From: Sphingobacteriaceae bacterium | GTDB lineage: Bacteria > Bacteroidota > Bacteroidia > Sphingobacteriales > Sphingobacteriaceae | Length of the DNA stretch: 64,000 bases | NCBI GenBank assembly: GCA_947458875.1 | Contig: CANGZD010000005.1 | Coordinates: 1 to 64,000, forward strand | Direction of reading: 5' to 3' | Shown here: one piece after another, positions 7,880-17,380 of the stretch | Layout: each line of letters begins with the position of its first letter | How positions within the stretch are numbered: the stretch's first letter is position 1 | Notes under the pieces: model-generated | The model's input: only the letters and a program-made list of their open reading frames with translations | What the model was told of the DNA's origin: nothing | Databases searched by the model: none | Program-made: the position numbers and the translations under genes

Positions 7880-9693
7880 TCTTTAGCCCTCGCAATTGCC
7901 TCATAAATCACATCCTGAATTCTAGGCCGGATGCGCATATTGGACAACTTATCTGTGACCTGCGGATATACGCGGTTGGAAAGAAAAATATAAATCAAGT
8001 CGTTCACAGGATCGGCCCAAACGCAGGTGCCGGTATAACCTGTATGTCCGAAGGTTTGCGGCGAAGCCAAACGGGAAGGATATTGCTTGGTAGTATCGGG
8101 ATCCCAGCGATCAAAACCTAAACCACGACGGCTGATGTTCGACTGTTTTGAAGTAAACAACTCAACCGTGGAGACTTTGAAATAACGGTGCCCGCCATAG
8201 CTGCCTTTGTTAAGAAATAGCTGGTATAAAATGGCGAGGTCGTTGGCACTGGAAAACAAGCCGGCATGTCCGGCTTCGCCGCCCAGCATGGCCGCACCCT
8301 GGTCGTGAACATCGCCTTGCAATCTGGTCTTTCTAAAAATGGTATCTTCCTCGGTAGGGATAATATCTTCGGCCAGGAAACGGTTTAGCGGATGGTATCC
8401 GGCTCTTTGCATTCCCAACGGTCGGTAGAACTGGTCCTGCACATATTGACTTAAAGATTTTCCAGCCAGTTTCTCTACAATTTCTTTCATTACATACATG
8501 CTTAGGTCGCTGTACACATAGCGGCCACGGCTTTGCAGGGGCGAACGCAGCATCTGTGGCCACATTACTTCGGCAAAATAATTTTTGCGCAAGTAGTAAT
8601 TCGCTGCTACTCTGGTATTGAACTCGGCACTGGAATCACTACGGTAATCTGCTACATTCAGTTTTTGGTAGAAGGGGATAAAAGGTACAAAGCCTGCCTC
8701 GTGGAGCATCACTTCTTTAACACTAATGGCCGACTTGTCCAATCCGCGGCTGCGACCCAAATAGGTACCCAAGTTGGCATCGAGTTGGAGCTTTTCCTTT
8801 TCATATAAATGCATGACGGCAGGCGTGGTAGCTGCCGTTTTGGTGATGGAAGCCAGGTCGTAAATATCGTCAATATGTGTGGAGTGGCTGCTTTGGTAAG
8901 TGGGTTTGCCAAAAGCCTGGTGGTAGATTACATGCCCACTTTTTACAACCATCACCACAGCGCTTGGGGTGGCCTTCGCAACGATAGCTTCGTTTGCGAT
9001 TTGGCTAATTCCTTTTAAATCATCGGTATTGATACCTACAGCTTCCGGTATACTGTAACTCAATCGGATTTTGCGGATGCGGTAGCCGCTGCCTGCACAA
9101 AAGTTCTGTCCGTAATCTTGTTTGAGATAATTCTCTACATCCACGCCTCCGAAAATGGCCTGTGCCACTACACGGGCTGCGGCATCGTTATGCTGTTCTG
9201 ACCAAATTAGAGGGTAATTAAAAGAATCGAGTTTAACCAAACTTCGGGCATCTCCAAACAGGGCAATGAGTACTTGTTTTTGCTGGCCAGCTTCAGCAAT
9301 AAAGTTCAGTACCCGCTGGTCGAAGGCCGATACATCCGAAATTTCGAGAATCAGCGTATGGTAGAACTTAAGGTCGTCGAGTAGGGCATCCAGACTTGAA
9401 GTACTGGCATAAAAGTTTCCGTTAAAATGGTCGACTTTTTGATATTTATTGGCCAGGCTGTCGAACACCGTACTGTGATTAAAACCGAGATCGATGCAGG
9501 CTATCTTCTGATCGAGGTTTTTAAGCGGAAGAATTTCTTCTGCATTATTGAGCACAACCGTACTTTGTAGCACCGTTTTTTCCAGACGCAGGCGTTCCAA
9601 GTTGGCCTCATGTTCTTGCGCCAGCGTGGTCATCCCCGAAAGGGAAAAAATAAAAAAGAAAAGCAGCCTAACGCTGATAAACCTTTTCGCCAT
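7876..9693 (-). CDS. secreted serine hydrolase (beta-lactamase/PBP fold) with GH3 C-terminal-like domain
   Basis: The 605-residue product has a signal peptide (about 1-25, ending TLAQ). Residues about 30-210 resemble the C-terminal domain of family 3 glycoside hydrolases (ILPLKNL, a GDARSL...FNYPLIWSEQHN-like region, QAIFGG). The catalytic GH3 barrel is absent. Residues about 220-600 are a class C beta-lactamase-type serine hydrolase with SxxK at Ser282-Lys285, YxD at Tyr394-Asp396 and HxG at His550-Gly552. Fused GH3 N-acetylglucosaminidase/serine hydrolase proteins are known in Bacteroidota, and this looks like the second half of one. A role in cell-wall or amide turnover is inferred. Its start lies 26 bases inside the upstream amidohydrolase gene, so the two are probably translated together. 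Confidence 0.85.
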   Translation of the reverse strand: MAKRFISVRLLFFFIFSLSGMTTLAQEHEANLERLRLEKTVLQSTVVLNNAEEILPLKNLDQKIACIDLGFNHSTVFDSLANKYQKVDHFNGNFYASTSSLDALLDDLKFYHTLILEISDVSAFDQRVLNFIAEAGQQKQVLIALFGDARSLVKLDSFNYPLIWSEQHNDAAARVVAQAIFGGVDVENYLKQDYGQNFCAGSGYRIRKIRLSYSIPEAVGINTDDLKGISQIANEAIVAKATPSAVVMVVKSGHVIYHQAFGKPTYQSSHSTHIDDIYDLASITKTAATTPAVMHLYEKEKLQLDANLGTYLGRSRGLDKSAISVKEVMLHEAGFVPFIPFYQKLNVADYRSDSSAEFNTRVAANYYLRKNYFAEVMWPQMLRSPLQSRGRYVYSDLSMYVMKEIVEKLAGKSLSQYVQDQFYRPLGMQRAGYHPLNRFLAEDIIPTEEDTIFRKTRLQGDVHDQGAAMLGGEAGHAGLFSSANDLAILYQLFLNKGSYGGHRYFKVSTVELFTSKQSNISRRGLGFDRWDPDTTKQYPSRLASPQTFGHTGYTGTCVWADPVNDLIYIFLSNRVYPQVTDKLSNMRIRPRIQDVIYEAIARAKD

Positions 9694-11296
9694 TTACGTA
9701 GGTACTCAAAACCTTGGTCTTCAATAAATCGGCTGGAGCTACTTTGATGATATCCTGGTCGAGGATAATGAAATCAGCAAATTTGCCCACTTCTAAACTG
9801 CCCTTTTCTTTCTCCTCAAAATTGCCTTTGGCTGCCCAAATGGTCATGCCGCGTAATGCTTGTTCTCTGGTGAGGGCATTTTCGATCTGGAAGCCTTTTT
9901 CGGGCCAGCCTTTACTGTCCTTACGAATGGTTGCAGCGTAGAAGGTAAGCATTGGGTCAATATTTTCTACCGGAAAGTCGGTGCCCAGCACTAGCCAGCC
10001 ATTTTGTTGCAATAGCGTCTGATAGGCATATGCGCCTTTAAGACGCTCAGCGCCCAAGCGATCGCCAGCCCAGTACATGTCTGAAGTGGCATGGGTAGGT
10101 TGCACCGAAGGGACCACATTATAGGTTCCGAATAGCTTAAAGTCTGCGGGATCGAGCACTTGGGCATGCTCGATTCGCCAGCGGCGGTCATTTTTGCCTT
10201 TTAAAACTTTGGCATAGATATTCAATATTTCGCGGTTGGCCGAATCGCCAATGGCATGGGTGCACATCTGGAAGCCTTTGTCGGCAATGTTTTTAGCTAC
10301 TTGTTCAAAATGCTCCTTTTTACTCAAGAGAAATCCGGAATATCCCGGCTGATCGCTATAATGTTTGAGCAGGCAAGCTCCACGTGAGCCCAAGGCCCCG
10401 TCGGCATAAACCTTGAAAGAGCTGACATTCAAACGTTCGGTTTTAAAGGCCCCGTTTTTAAACAGGTAATCGTAATTGGCTTTTTTATCCGATAGCATCA
10501 CAAACAAACGCATCTTGAGTTCATTTTGCTGTTGCAATTCATCAATTACCTTCACCATCGGGTGATCCAATCCGCAGTCGACCACGGTGGTCAATCCTGC
10601 AGCAAAGCAATTCTCTTGTGCAGCCAGTAAAGCTTTGTTCAACTGTTCTTTGCTGGGTTCGGGTATTTTAGAGGCGACCAGATCTACGGCATTATCAATT
10701 AACAGGCCACTCAACTTACCATTGTTGACTCCAATTTCACCTCCAGTAAGGGTTTGACCAGATTTTATACCTGCCAGTTCTAACGCTTTTTGGTTGGCTA
10801 TTGCTGCATGTCCATCTACCCGGTTCAATAAGACCGGACGATCTGGGAAAAGATCATTCAGTTCATCATTAGTCGGGAAGCGTTTATCGGCCCAGTCGTT
10901 TTGGTCCCAGCCGCGGCCGAGTATCCATCCTTCGGGATTTTGCGCTGCAAAGTTTTTGACCTTCTCCACAATTTCTGCCCAGCTTTGGGTGCCTACCAGA
11001 TCTACCGTTTGTAGTCCCTGGCCATAGGCCAGAAAATGGGCGTGTCCGTCGATAAATCCGGGGTAGATGCTTTTCGCCTGAGCATCCAAACTGTCGATAG
11101 CATCAAACTCTTTTCTCAAATCGGCTTTATTACCAATAGCCACAATTTTACCGTCTTTGATAGCCATGGCTTCAGCTTGGTTGAATAAACTATCAACGGT
11201 ATAGATCTGTGCATTGTAAACCAACAGGTCGATCTGCTTTTTGGAAGAACAAGCCATCAAAACAGTAATGGCCAGCAATAAGGCAAGTTTTCTCAT
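9668..11296 (-). CDS. lipoprotein amidohydrolase, YtcJ type
   Basis: Metal-dependent hydrolase of the amidohydrolase_3 (YtcJ/NfdA-like) family; the natural substrate is not known. The 542-residue product starts with a lipoprotein signal peptide (LMAC, Cys16), which places it in the cell envelope. The metal-binding HxH is at His85/His87 (GFIDGHAHFL). Later conserved segments include THAIGDSAN, RRWRIEHAQVL, VLGTDFPVE and the C-terminal GSLEVGKFADFIILDQD. It is the first gene of a two-gene minus-strand unit with the serine hydrolase. TATCTTTA about 27 bases upstream of the start is a near match to the -7 box. Confidence 0.9.
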   Translation of the reverse strand: MRKLALLLAITVLMACSSKKQIDLLVYNAQIYTVDSLFNQAEAMAIKDGKIVAIGNKADLRKEFDAIDSLDAQAKSIYPGFIDGHAHFLAYGQGLQTVDLVGTQSWAEIVEKVKNFAAQNPEGWILGRGWDQNDWADKRFPTNDELNDLFPDRPVLLNRVDGHAAIANQKALELAGIKSGQTLTGGEIGVNNGKLSGLLIDNAVDLVASKIPEPSKEQLNKALLAAQENCFAAGLTTVVDCGLDHPMVKVIDELQQQNELKMRLFVMLSDKKANYDYLFKNGAFKTERLNVSSFKVYADGALGSRGACLLKHYSDQPGYSGFLLSKKEHFEQVAKNIADKGFQMCTHAIGDSANREILNIYAKVLKGKNDRRWRIEHAQVLDPADFKLFGTYNVVPSVQPTHATSDMYWAGDRLGAERLKGAYAYQTLLQQNGWLVLGTDFPVENIDPMLTFYAATIRKDSKGWPEKGFQIENALTREQALRGMTIWAAKGNFEEKEKGSLEVGKFADFIILDQDIIKVAPADLLKTKVLSTYVNGEKVYQR

Positions 11297-11397
11297 GTGA
11301 TTAGGACTTTAGGTGCCTAAAGATAGGAAATGCTGTCCTTAAAATTGGTCGTTTTGAAGGCGCATTGGTAAAAATTTAGCTATTTTAGCGGGGTATT

Positions 11398-13239
11398 ATG
11401 TCTGATATTATCCAACTTTTACCCGACTCGGTTGCCAACCAGATTGCTGCAGGTGAAGTAGTGCAGCGGCCGGCATCAGCGGTTAAAGAATTGATAGAAA
11501 ATGCCATTGATTCGGGTGCTGATCATATCCAGTTGATCGTGAAGGACGCCGGCAAGGCCCTGATCCAGGTGATTGACAATGGTTGCGGCATGAGCCAAAC
11601 GGATGCCCGCATGTGCTTCGAGCGTCACGCTACCTCGAAAATTCGCAAAGCGGACGATTTATTTGCCATCCGTACGATGGGTTTTCGTGGGGAAGCCATG
11701 GCTTCCATCGCTGCCATTGCTCAGGTAGAACTCAAAAGTCGCCGTGTAGAGGATGAGTTGGGTACTTGTTTGCGCATTGAGGGTTCCGAAGTCATTAGTC
11801 AGGAGGCTGTTGCCTGCCCGGCGGGGACGAATATCAGTGTCAAAAATTTGTTTTATAATACACCGGCCCGACGCAATTTTCTTAAAAGCAACTCAGTTGA
11901 GTTGAGGCATATTATTGATGAATTACAGCGGGTGGCACTGGCGCATCCCGAAATTTTCTTCAGCCTTCATCAAGATGGGAATGAAGTGTTTCACTTGCCT
12001 TCTTCGAGTCTTAAACAACGTATCCTTCATCTTTTTGGAAATAATTATAACCAGAAACTGGTTCCTGTTGAGGAGGAAACCACCATTATCAACCTGAAAG
12101 GCTATGTGGGTAAACCGGAGTTTGCCAAAAAGACTCGAGGGGAACAGTTTTTCTTTGTGAACAAACGTTTTGTGAAAGATGCCTACCTCAACCATGCCGT
12201 GCTTTCGGCTTTTGAGGAGGTGCTGGCTAAGGATAGTTTCCCGCTGTATGTATTATTCATCGAGATTGATCCGGCACAGATTGATATCAATGTGCATCCT
12301 GCCAAAACGGAGATTAAATTTCAAGATGAAAAGGCTTTGTACGCCATCATCCGCTCTGCGGTTAAACGTTCCCTGGGTCGTTATCATATCAGCCCAAGCT
12401 TAGACTTTAATCAGGAAACAGGATTCAGCAGGATGATCAGTCAGCAGGCACCTGAAGATATTGTGGCGCCAAGCATCAGCTTCAACCCCGATTATAATCC
12501 TTTTGAAAGCAAACCGGCCGATCGAGAAACTACTTTTCAGCGTCATCAGAGTGGACATTCCGAAAAGCCTGATCGTAACTGGGCCTCCTTGTATGAGATC
12601 GGACAAACCATGCAGAAGGCTCCGCAGGAGATAAATTTCGCATCAATTCAAAATCCTGAAGAACAAAAGAGCGAAAAACAGATCATTCAGATACATCAGC
12701 GATTTATTTTATCTACCATTAAGTCTGGTTTTATGCTGATTGATCAACAATCGGCTCATGAACGGATCTTGTATGAGCGTTTTCAGCAACAATCAGCGAA
12801 TCGTCAGGGCATCAGTCAGCAAAGCTTGTTTCCACAAACGGTCAGCCTACAAGCAGCTGATTTTGAACTTATTAAAGAACTTTTACCTGATATACAAGCC
12901 TTAGGTTTTCAGATCAGGGAGTTTGGTAAAAATACATTTGTGGTGGAGGGAGTACCGGCTGAAATAGCTGACAAAGCCAGCGAGGTAGAGTTATTGGAAC
13001 ACCTGATAGAAGGTTTTAAGAGCGATCAGCAAGGGTTGAAATTGAGTAAAAGAGATCAGCTGGCACGTACACTGGCCAAAAATTCAGCCATTAAGGTCGG
13101 TACGCCTTTAAGTGCTGATGAAATGAACGTGCTGATTGACGAATTGTTCGCTTGCGAACTGCCGAACCAATCTTTGAACGGTAAGCCTGTCATTGTTACC
13201 TTTAGTCTGGAAGATATCCTGCAATTATTCGATAAGTAA
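11398..13239 (+). CDS. mutL: DNA mismatch repair protein MutL
   Basis: Couples MutS mismatch recognition to downstream repair. The N-terminal GHKL ATPase domain shows ENAIDSGAD, DNGCGM and GFRGEAMASI, followed by the transducer domain with FVNKRFV. The C-terminal domain (about 430-613) has DQQSAHERILYE at about residue 449. In nicking MutL proteins this motif reads DQHA-x2-E-x4-E, so His is Gln and Ala is Ser here. The late CPHGRP-type motif reads SLNGKP (592-597). The endonuclease site therefore looks altered. It heads a cluster with the rhomboid and EEP genes (gaps of 9 and 4 bases). Length is normal. Confidence 0.97.
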   Translation: MSDIIQLLPDSVANQIAAGEVVQRPASAVKELIENAIDSGADHIQLIVKDAGKALIQVIDNGCGMSQTDARMCFERHATSKIRKADDLFAIRTMGFRGEAMASIAAIAQVELKSRRVEDELGTCLRIEGSEVISQEAVACPAGTNISVKNLFYNTPARRNFLKSNSVELRHIIDELQRVALAHPEIFFSLHQDGNEVFHLPSSSLKQRILHLFGNNYNQKLVPVEEETTIINLKGYVGKPEFAKKTRGEQFFFVNKRFVKDAYLNHAVLSAFEEVLAKDSFPLYVLFIEIDPAQIDINVHPAKTEIKFQDEKALYAIIRSAVKRSLGRYHISPSLDFNQETGFSRMISQQAPEDIVAPSISFNPDYNPFESKPADRETTFQRHQSGHSEKPDRNWASLYEIGQTMQKAPQEINFASIQNPEEQKSEKQIIQIHQRFILSTIKSGFMLIDQQSAHERILYERFQQQSANRQGISQQSLFPQTVSLQAADFELIKELLPDIQALGFQIREFGKNTFVVEGVPAEIADKASEVELLEHLIEGFKSDQQGLKLSKRDQLARTLAKNSAIKVGTPLSADEMNVLIDELFACELPNQSLNGKPVIVTFSLEDILQLFDK

Positions 13240-13248
13240 ACAAGCACC

Positions 13249-13959
13249 ATGCGTATGCCACTGTCAAATACCCCTCCGGTTGTAAAAAATCTGCTCATCA
13301 TCAATGTAATTTTTTACATCGCCACTTTATTGTTCAACCAAGGTGGTACTTTTCCTCTGGTAGAGCATTTGGCGGTTTATTATTTCGACTCTCCCAACTT
13401 CAGGGTTTGGCAAGTGATTACCTATATGTTTATGCATAGCCCGGTAAGTTTTGCTCATATCCTGTTCAATATGTTTGCCCTATATACTTTTGGTACATCA
13501 CTCGAATATTTGTTTGGTTCCAAGAGATTTCTCAATTATTACCTGATTACCGGTTTGGGTGCTTTAGTGCTCCAAATGGTGGTTCAGGCTGTAGAAGTGT
13601 ATCAGATTGTCGGCAGTATCAGTATTGATCCGGCTACCTACACGTCGGCTAATCCAGATCAATTGCGAAAGCTGCAGGAAATTTATTACGGGCCCATGGT
13701 GGGAGCTTCGGGGGCAATTTTCGGACTTTTAATCGCTTTTGGTTTTCTCTACCCAAATGCCGAATTGTTTATCATGTTCATACCAATGCCCATCAAAGCA
13801 AAGTACATCATTCCGGTGTACGTGTTACTCGAACTATTTTTGGGAGTGGCGCAGTTTAGCGGCGATTCGGTTGCTCATTTTGCGCATTTGGGTGGTGCAT
13901 TATTTGGTTTCATACTGATGAAAATATGGCGCATCAGGAGACCATGGGATTATTATTAA
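13249..13959 (+). CDS. rhomboid family intramembrane serine protease
   Basis: Cleaves membrane proteins within or near the bilayer. The 236-residue product has about six hydrophobic segments. The oxyanion pair His70/Asn74 (HILFN), the catalytic Ser154 in GASGAIFGL and the catalytic His213 in AHLGGALFG are all present, so it should be active. It lies 9 bases after mutL and 4 bases before the EEP gene. ATG at 13255 is an alternative start. Substrates are unknown. Confidence 0.93.
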   Translation: MRMPLSNTPPVVKNLLIINVIFYIATLLFNQGGTFPLVEHLAVYYFDSPNFRVWQVITYMFMHSPVSFAHILFNMFALYTFGTSLEYLFGSKRFLNYYLITGLGALVLQMVVQAVEVYQIVGSISIDPATYTSANPDQLRKLQEIYYGPMVGASGAIFGLLIAFGFLYPNAELFIMFIPMPIKAKYIIPVYVLLELFLGVAQFSGDSVAHFAHLGGALFGFILMKIWRIRRPWDYY

Positions 13960-13963
13960 TGGG

Positions 13964-15082
13964 ATGAGAAGAAATAAAAAACAGCTTAGTTTTTTCAGTA
14001 AATCGCTGCTTTTTATCAATGCAGTGTTTATTGTATTGCTCTTACTTTCTTATCTGGCACCCTTTATCAATCCCAGCAAATTTTGGCCCATCGCCTTTTT
14101 TGGTTTAGCCTATCCATTTTTGCTGCTCGGAAATGTTTTACTGCTAATATTTTGGTTGTTCCGAAAACCGACTTATTCATTACCTTCCCTTTTGGTGATA
14201 TTACTGGGATGGAAGTTTTTAACCAGCTTTATAGGATTCAGGGAGTCTACAGCTATTCAGGTACCTAAATCATCACCCGAATTTTTGAGGGTGATGACTT
14301 ACAATGTGCATAGTTTTAAAAAGTTTGGTGCTTCTAATGAGGAAAACATTAAAAATCAGATCCTCAATATCATTAGGCAGGAACAGCCTGATGTGATTTG
14401 TTTCCAGGAGTTTTTTACCCGAAAAAAAGGTAAATATAATTTTAAGAAAGCAGTACAGGAGATTCTAGGTAGCCGATATGTTTATTTTGAGCCTTCTGTT
14501 GATAATGGTTATGAGGCTTTGGGCTTGGCTATATTTTCAAAGTTTCCCATCCAGGAGAAAGGACCGATCTGGTTTGACGAAACGAATAAGGGTAACGGTG
14601 CTATTTACATCGATGTGAAGTTTCGTGGAAAATTGATAAGGATATACAATACCCATTTCCAATCTATCAAATTTCAACCCGAAGATTATAATTACCTCAA
14701 TCAGGTGAAAACGGATATCAATACCGATATGATTTCACCCAGAAGGATTGGTGGACGTTTGAAGAGAGCCTTTATCAATCGGAGCAAACAAGTAAAAATA
14801 CTCAAAGAACATACCGCAAGTTGTGAAAGTCACTATCTTATTGCTGGTGATTTTAATGATACTCCGGTATCTTACACCTTGCAGCAAATGGGTAGTGGGA
14901 TGTTAAACTCGTTCAGGGAGAAGGGTAGCGGATTGGGTATTACTTACAATGGCGATTTTCCTAATTTTCAGATCGATTATATCTTAACCACCACCGATTT
15001 TCAGGTTAAAAATTATCGAATCATCAATAAAAAATTGTCAGATCATTACGCTGTTCGTGCAGATTTAGAACTGGTTCAATGA
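13964..15082 (+). CDS. membrane-anchored endonuclease/exonuclease/phosphatase family protein
   Basis: The 372-residue product has three hydrophobic N-terminal segments (to about residue 90), then an EEP-fold domain. Visible motifs are MTYNVHSF (about 111-118), CFQEF (metal-binding Glu), NTHFQS, AGDFNDTP (Asp/Asn pair) and the C-terminal SDHYAV with the catalytic His. Substrates of such membrane-anchored EEP proteins could be phospholipid, nucleic acid or sugar phosphate; sequence alone does not decide. The catalytic domain would face the periplasm or cytoplasm depending on the number of helices. Probably co-transcribed with the rhomboid gene. Confidence 0.87.
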   Translation: MRRNKKQLSFFSKSLLFINAVFIVLLLLSYLAPFINPSKFWPIAFFGLAYPFLLLGNVLLLIFWLFRKPTYSLPSLLVILLGWKFLTSFIGFRESTAIQVPKSSPEFLRVMTYNVHSFKKFGASNEENIKNQILNIIRQEQPDVICFQEFFTRKKGKYNFKKAVQEILGSRYVYFEPSVDNGYEALGLAIFSKFPIQEKGPIWFDETNKGNGAIYIDVKFRGKLIRIYNTHFQSIKFQPEDYNYLNQVKTDINTDMISPRRIGGRLKRAFINRSKQVKILKEHTASCESHYLIAGDFNDTPVSYTLQQMGSGMLNSFREKGSGLGITYNGDFPNFQIDYILTTTDFQVKNYRIINKKLSDHYAVRADLELVQ

Positions 15083-15090
15083 TATTTTTA

Positions 15091-15098
15091 TAAGTTTG
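15091..15098 (+). promoter_or_regulatory. -7 box of cysS, possibly a leaderless start
   Basis: TAAGTTTG ends 4 bases before the cysS ATG and lies after the EEP stop. No clear -33 TTG is present. Confidence 0.4.
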
Positions 15099-15102
15099 TG
15101 AC

Positions 15103-16563
15103 ATGGATTCCCAACTGCAGGTATATAATACACTCACTCGTCAAAAAGAGGTCTTCAAACCCATCAATCCGCCATTGGTTGGAATGTATGTTTGTGGGCC
15201 CACCGTTTACAGTGATGTGCATTTAGGGAATTGCCGCACTTTTGTGTCATTTGACCTCATTTACCGTTACTTGCAGCATTTGGGCTATAAGGTACGTTAT
15301 GTGCGCAACATTACCGATGCCGGCCATTTGGAAGGCGATCGGGACGAAGGAGACGATAAATTCACGAAAAAAGCCAAACTCGAGCAGCTCGAGCCCATGG
15401 AGATTGTACAAAAGTACACGCTCGGATTTCGTGAAGTGATGCGCCTTTTCAATACCCTCTCGCCAAATATTGAGCCCTCCGCTACTGGTCATATTACGGA
15501 ACAAATTGAAATGGTGAAGCAAATCATCGACAGTGGTTTGGCTTACGAAGTAAATGGCACCGTTTATTTTGACGTGGAGAAATACAGCAAAGATCAAAAC
15601 TATACCATCCTTACTAACCGTGAGCTGGATGATCTCCTGGCCAATACCCGCGAATTAGGCGGACAAGATGATAAAAAAGGGCGTTTAGATTTTGCCCTCT
15701 GGATTAAAGCCAAGCCAGAACACCTGATGCGCTGGCCTTCGCCATGGGGTTGGGGTTTCCCGGGCTGGCATATCGAGTGTTCGGCCATGAGTAAGAAATA
15801 TTTAGGAGATACTTTTGATATTCACGGAGGTGGACTTGATTTAGCTGCAACCCATCATACCAACGAAATTGCCCAGTCGCAGGCATGTAACCATGCCGAG
15901 CCGGCGAAATATTGGATGCACACCAATATGCTCACGGTAAATGGTACCCGCATGTCTAAAAGTGCGGGCAATGGTTTCCTACCATTTGAGTTGTTTACGG
16001 GTAACCATCCCTTACTGAGTAGGGCTTATTCGCCGATGACGGTTCGTTTCTTTATGTTGCAGGCTCATTATCGGAGTACACTTGACTTTTCTAACGAGGC
16101 TTTGGAAGCATCGGACAAAGGATTTAAGCGATTGATGTCTGCAGTCCATTTGCTCGATAAATTGCCAGTCGCAGCATCATCTGATTATGATGTTCAAGAT
16201 TTAAGCAGACGCTGCTATGCAGCCATGAATGATGACTTTAACAGTCCTGTTTTAATTGCCGAATTGTTCGAGGCGGTAAGACTGATCAACAGCGTTTATG
16301 ACGGAAAATCAAAATTAGATAAGCAAAGTTTAGACCAGCTTCAACAGTTGATAAATGCCATGGTATTTGATGTGCTGGGTCTACAATCAGAGGAGAAATC
16401 AGAGGGCGATCTAGCCGGAATCATGGATTTGTTGATCAGATTGAGAAATGAGGCCAAGGCTAAACAAGATTATGCCACTTCCGATCAAATCAGGATGAGT
16501 TTACAAGATCTGGGTATTCAGTTAAAGGATAGCAAGACCGGCACTACCTGGGATAAAATCTGA
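15103..16563 (+). CDS. cysS: cysteinyl-tRNA synthetase
   Basis: Charges tRNA-Cys with cysteine. The 486 residues have CGPTVYSDVHLGN (zinc Cys and the HxGH-type ATP motif) near the start, the zinc/cysteine pocket segments GWHIECSAM and HHTNEIAQS, and the KMSKS-type loop RMSKSAGN near residue 286. The C-terminal DALR-like helical domain is complete. Length is typical of a bacterial enzyme. Confidence 0.97.
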   Translation: MDSQLQVYNTLTRQKEVFKPINPPLVGMYVCGPTVYSDVHLGNCRTFVSFDLIYRYLQHLGYKVRYVRNITDAGHLEGDRDEGDDKFTKKAKLEQLEPMEIVQKYTLGFREVMRLFNTLSPNIEPSATGHITEQIEMVKQIIDSGLAYEVNGTVYFDVEKYSKDQNYTILTNRELDDLLANTRELGGQDDKKGRLDFALWIKAKPEHLMRWPSPWGWGFPGWHIECSAMSKKYLGDTFDIHGGGLDLAATHHTNEIAQSQACNHAEPAKYWMHTNMLTVNGTRMSKSAGNGFLPFELFTGNHPLLSRAYSPMTVRFFMLQAHYRSTLDFSNEALEASDKGFKRLMSAVHLLDKLPVAASSDYDVQDLSRRCYAAMNDDFNSPVLIAELFEAVRLINSVYDGKSKLDKQSLDQLQQLINAMVFDVLGLQSEEKSEGDLAGIMDLLIRLRNEAKAKQDYATSDQIRMSLQDLGIQLKDSKTGTTWDKI

Positions 16564-16579
16564 AATTAACCCCAACCTG

Positions 16580-17260
16580 CTAAAGGCTGTTGTAGTGTGC
16601 AATTAATCGAACCAGATCGGACTCGTTTTTCAAGTTCAGTGCATTGCTTTTGATAAAGGCTTCCAGCTCTGTTACACGATCTGCCAATGCGGTTAGAACT
16701 TGTTTTTTGTCTTTTTTGATTTTGATAGTCTTGTTATTTTTATAGAGGTAATAATACTCTTCTTCTCGGAATGTCTTAGTGGTAATAGCTGAACTATACT
16801 CTCTATTTTCAAAAATAATTTTTGTTTTTCGTTTCAAGAGTTTTAATCCACCATCGAATAGTACCTGGTAGTAAGCTTTTGGGCTAGTGCCATCGTCTGA
16901 GATAAATCCGTTTCTGAACATCATTGGGCTTTCGCCGGATTCGGTAGCCGGCATCAATTGAAATTCTACCACCGGCTCTTTAAAATTGAGCGCCTGATCC
17001 GATTTGCTATCCTTGAATTGTAATTCATCCGACACGATATCATATCTCAATGGTACGTTGGTATAGCTTTTTCCATTGCCCAGGCGAATGGTTCCGTTCA
17101 CCCATTGCTCAAACAAATATGGATTTCCCTGCACATCCGTGTACTTGATGCTCCGTACAACATTGCCCTGAACATCTTGCATGAACTGCCCCTTGACGTT
17201 CAAGGGCATTGTAGCCATTAACGCTACGTTTATAAATAAAAATAATGCTTGTTTATACAT
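16580..17260 (-). CDS. secreted protein of unknown function
   Basis: The 226-residue product has a signal peptide (about 1-24, cleavage near NVKG-QF). It begins after that with a beta-rich region containing DVQGNVVRS and DVQGNPYLFEQW, two similar short words, and has a Lys-rich stretch KTIKIKKDKKQV near the C-terminus followed by a helix. No family motif was recognised. It stands alone on the minus strand and is convergent with cysS. Expected to be periplasmic or surface exposed. Confidence 0.75.
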   Translation of the reverse strand: MYKQALFLFINVALMATMPLNVKGQFMQDVQGNVVRSIKYTDVQGNPYLFEQWVNGTIRLGNGKSYTNVPLRYDIVSDELQFKDSKSDQALNFKEPVVEFQLMPATESGESPMMFRNGFISDDGTSPKAYYQVLFDGGLKLLKRKTKIIFENREYSSAITTKTFREEEYYYLYKNNKTIKIKKDKKQVLTALADRVTELEAFIKSNALNLKNESDLVRLIAHYNSL

Positions 17261-17313
17261 TTTGGTTTAGTTTTTTGCTGTTTCAACTTTCAACAGTTAA
17301 TTATACAGATTTA

Positions 17314-17350
17314 AAAATAAGGTGTTTTGTCATTTTTAGCACCTTATTTT
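17314..17350 (-). terminator. terminator after the asparaginase-type gene
   Basis: AAAATAAGGTG (17314-17324) and CACCTTATTTT (17340-17350) form a perfect 11-bp stem. Read on the minus strand it lies 30 bases after the stop at 17381 and ends in a T-rich tract. Confidence 0.7.
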
Positions 17351-17380
17351 CATAAAGAATCATCATCAAAATTCCGGAAA

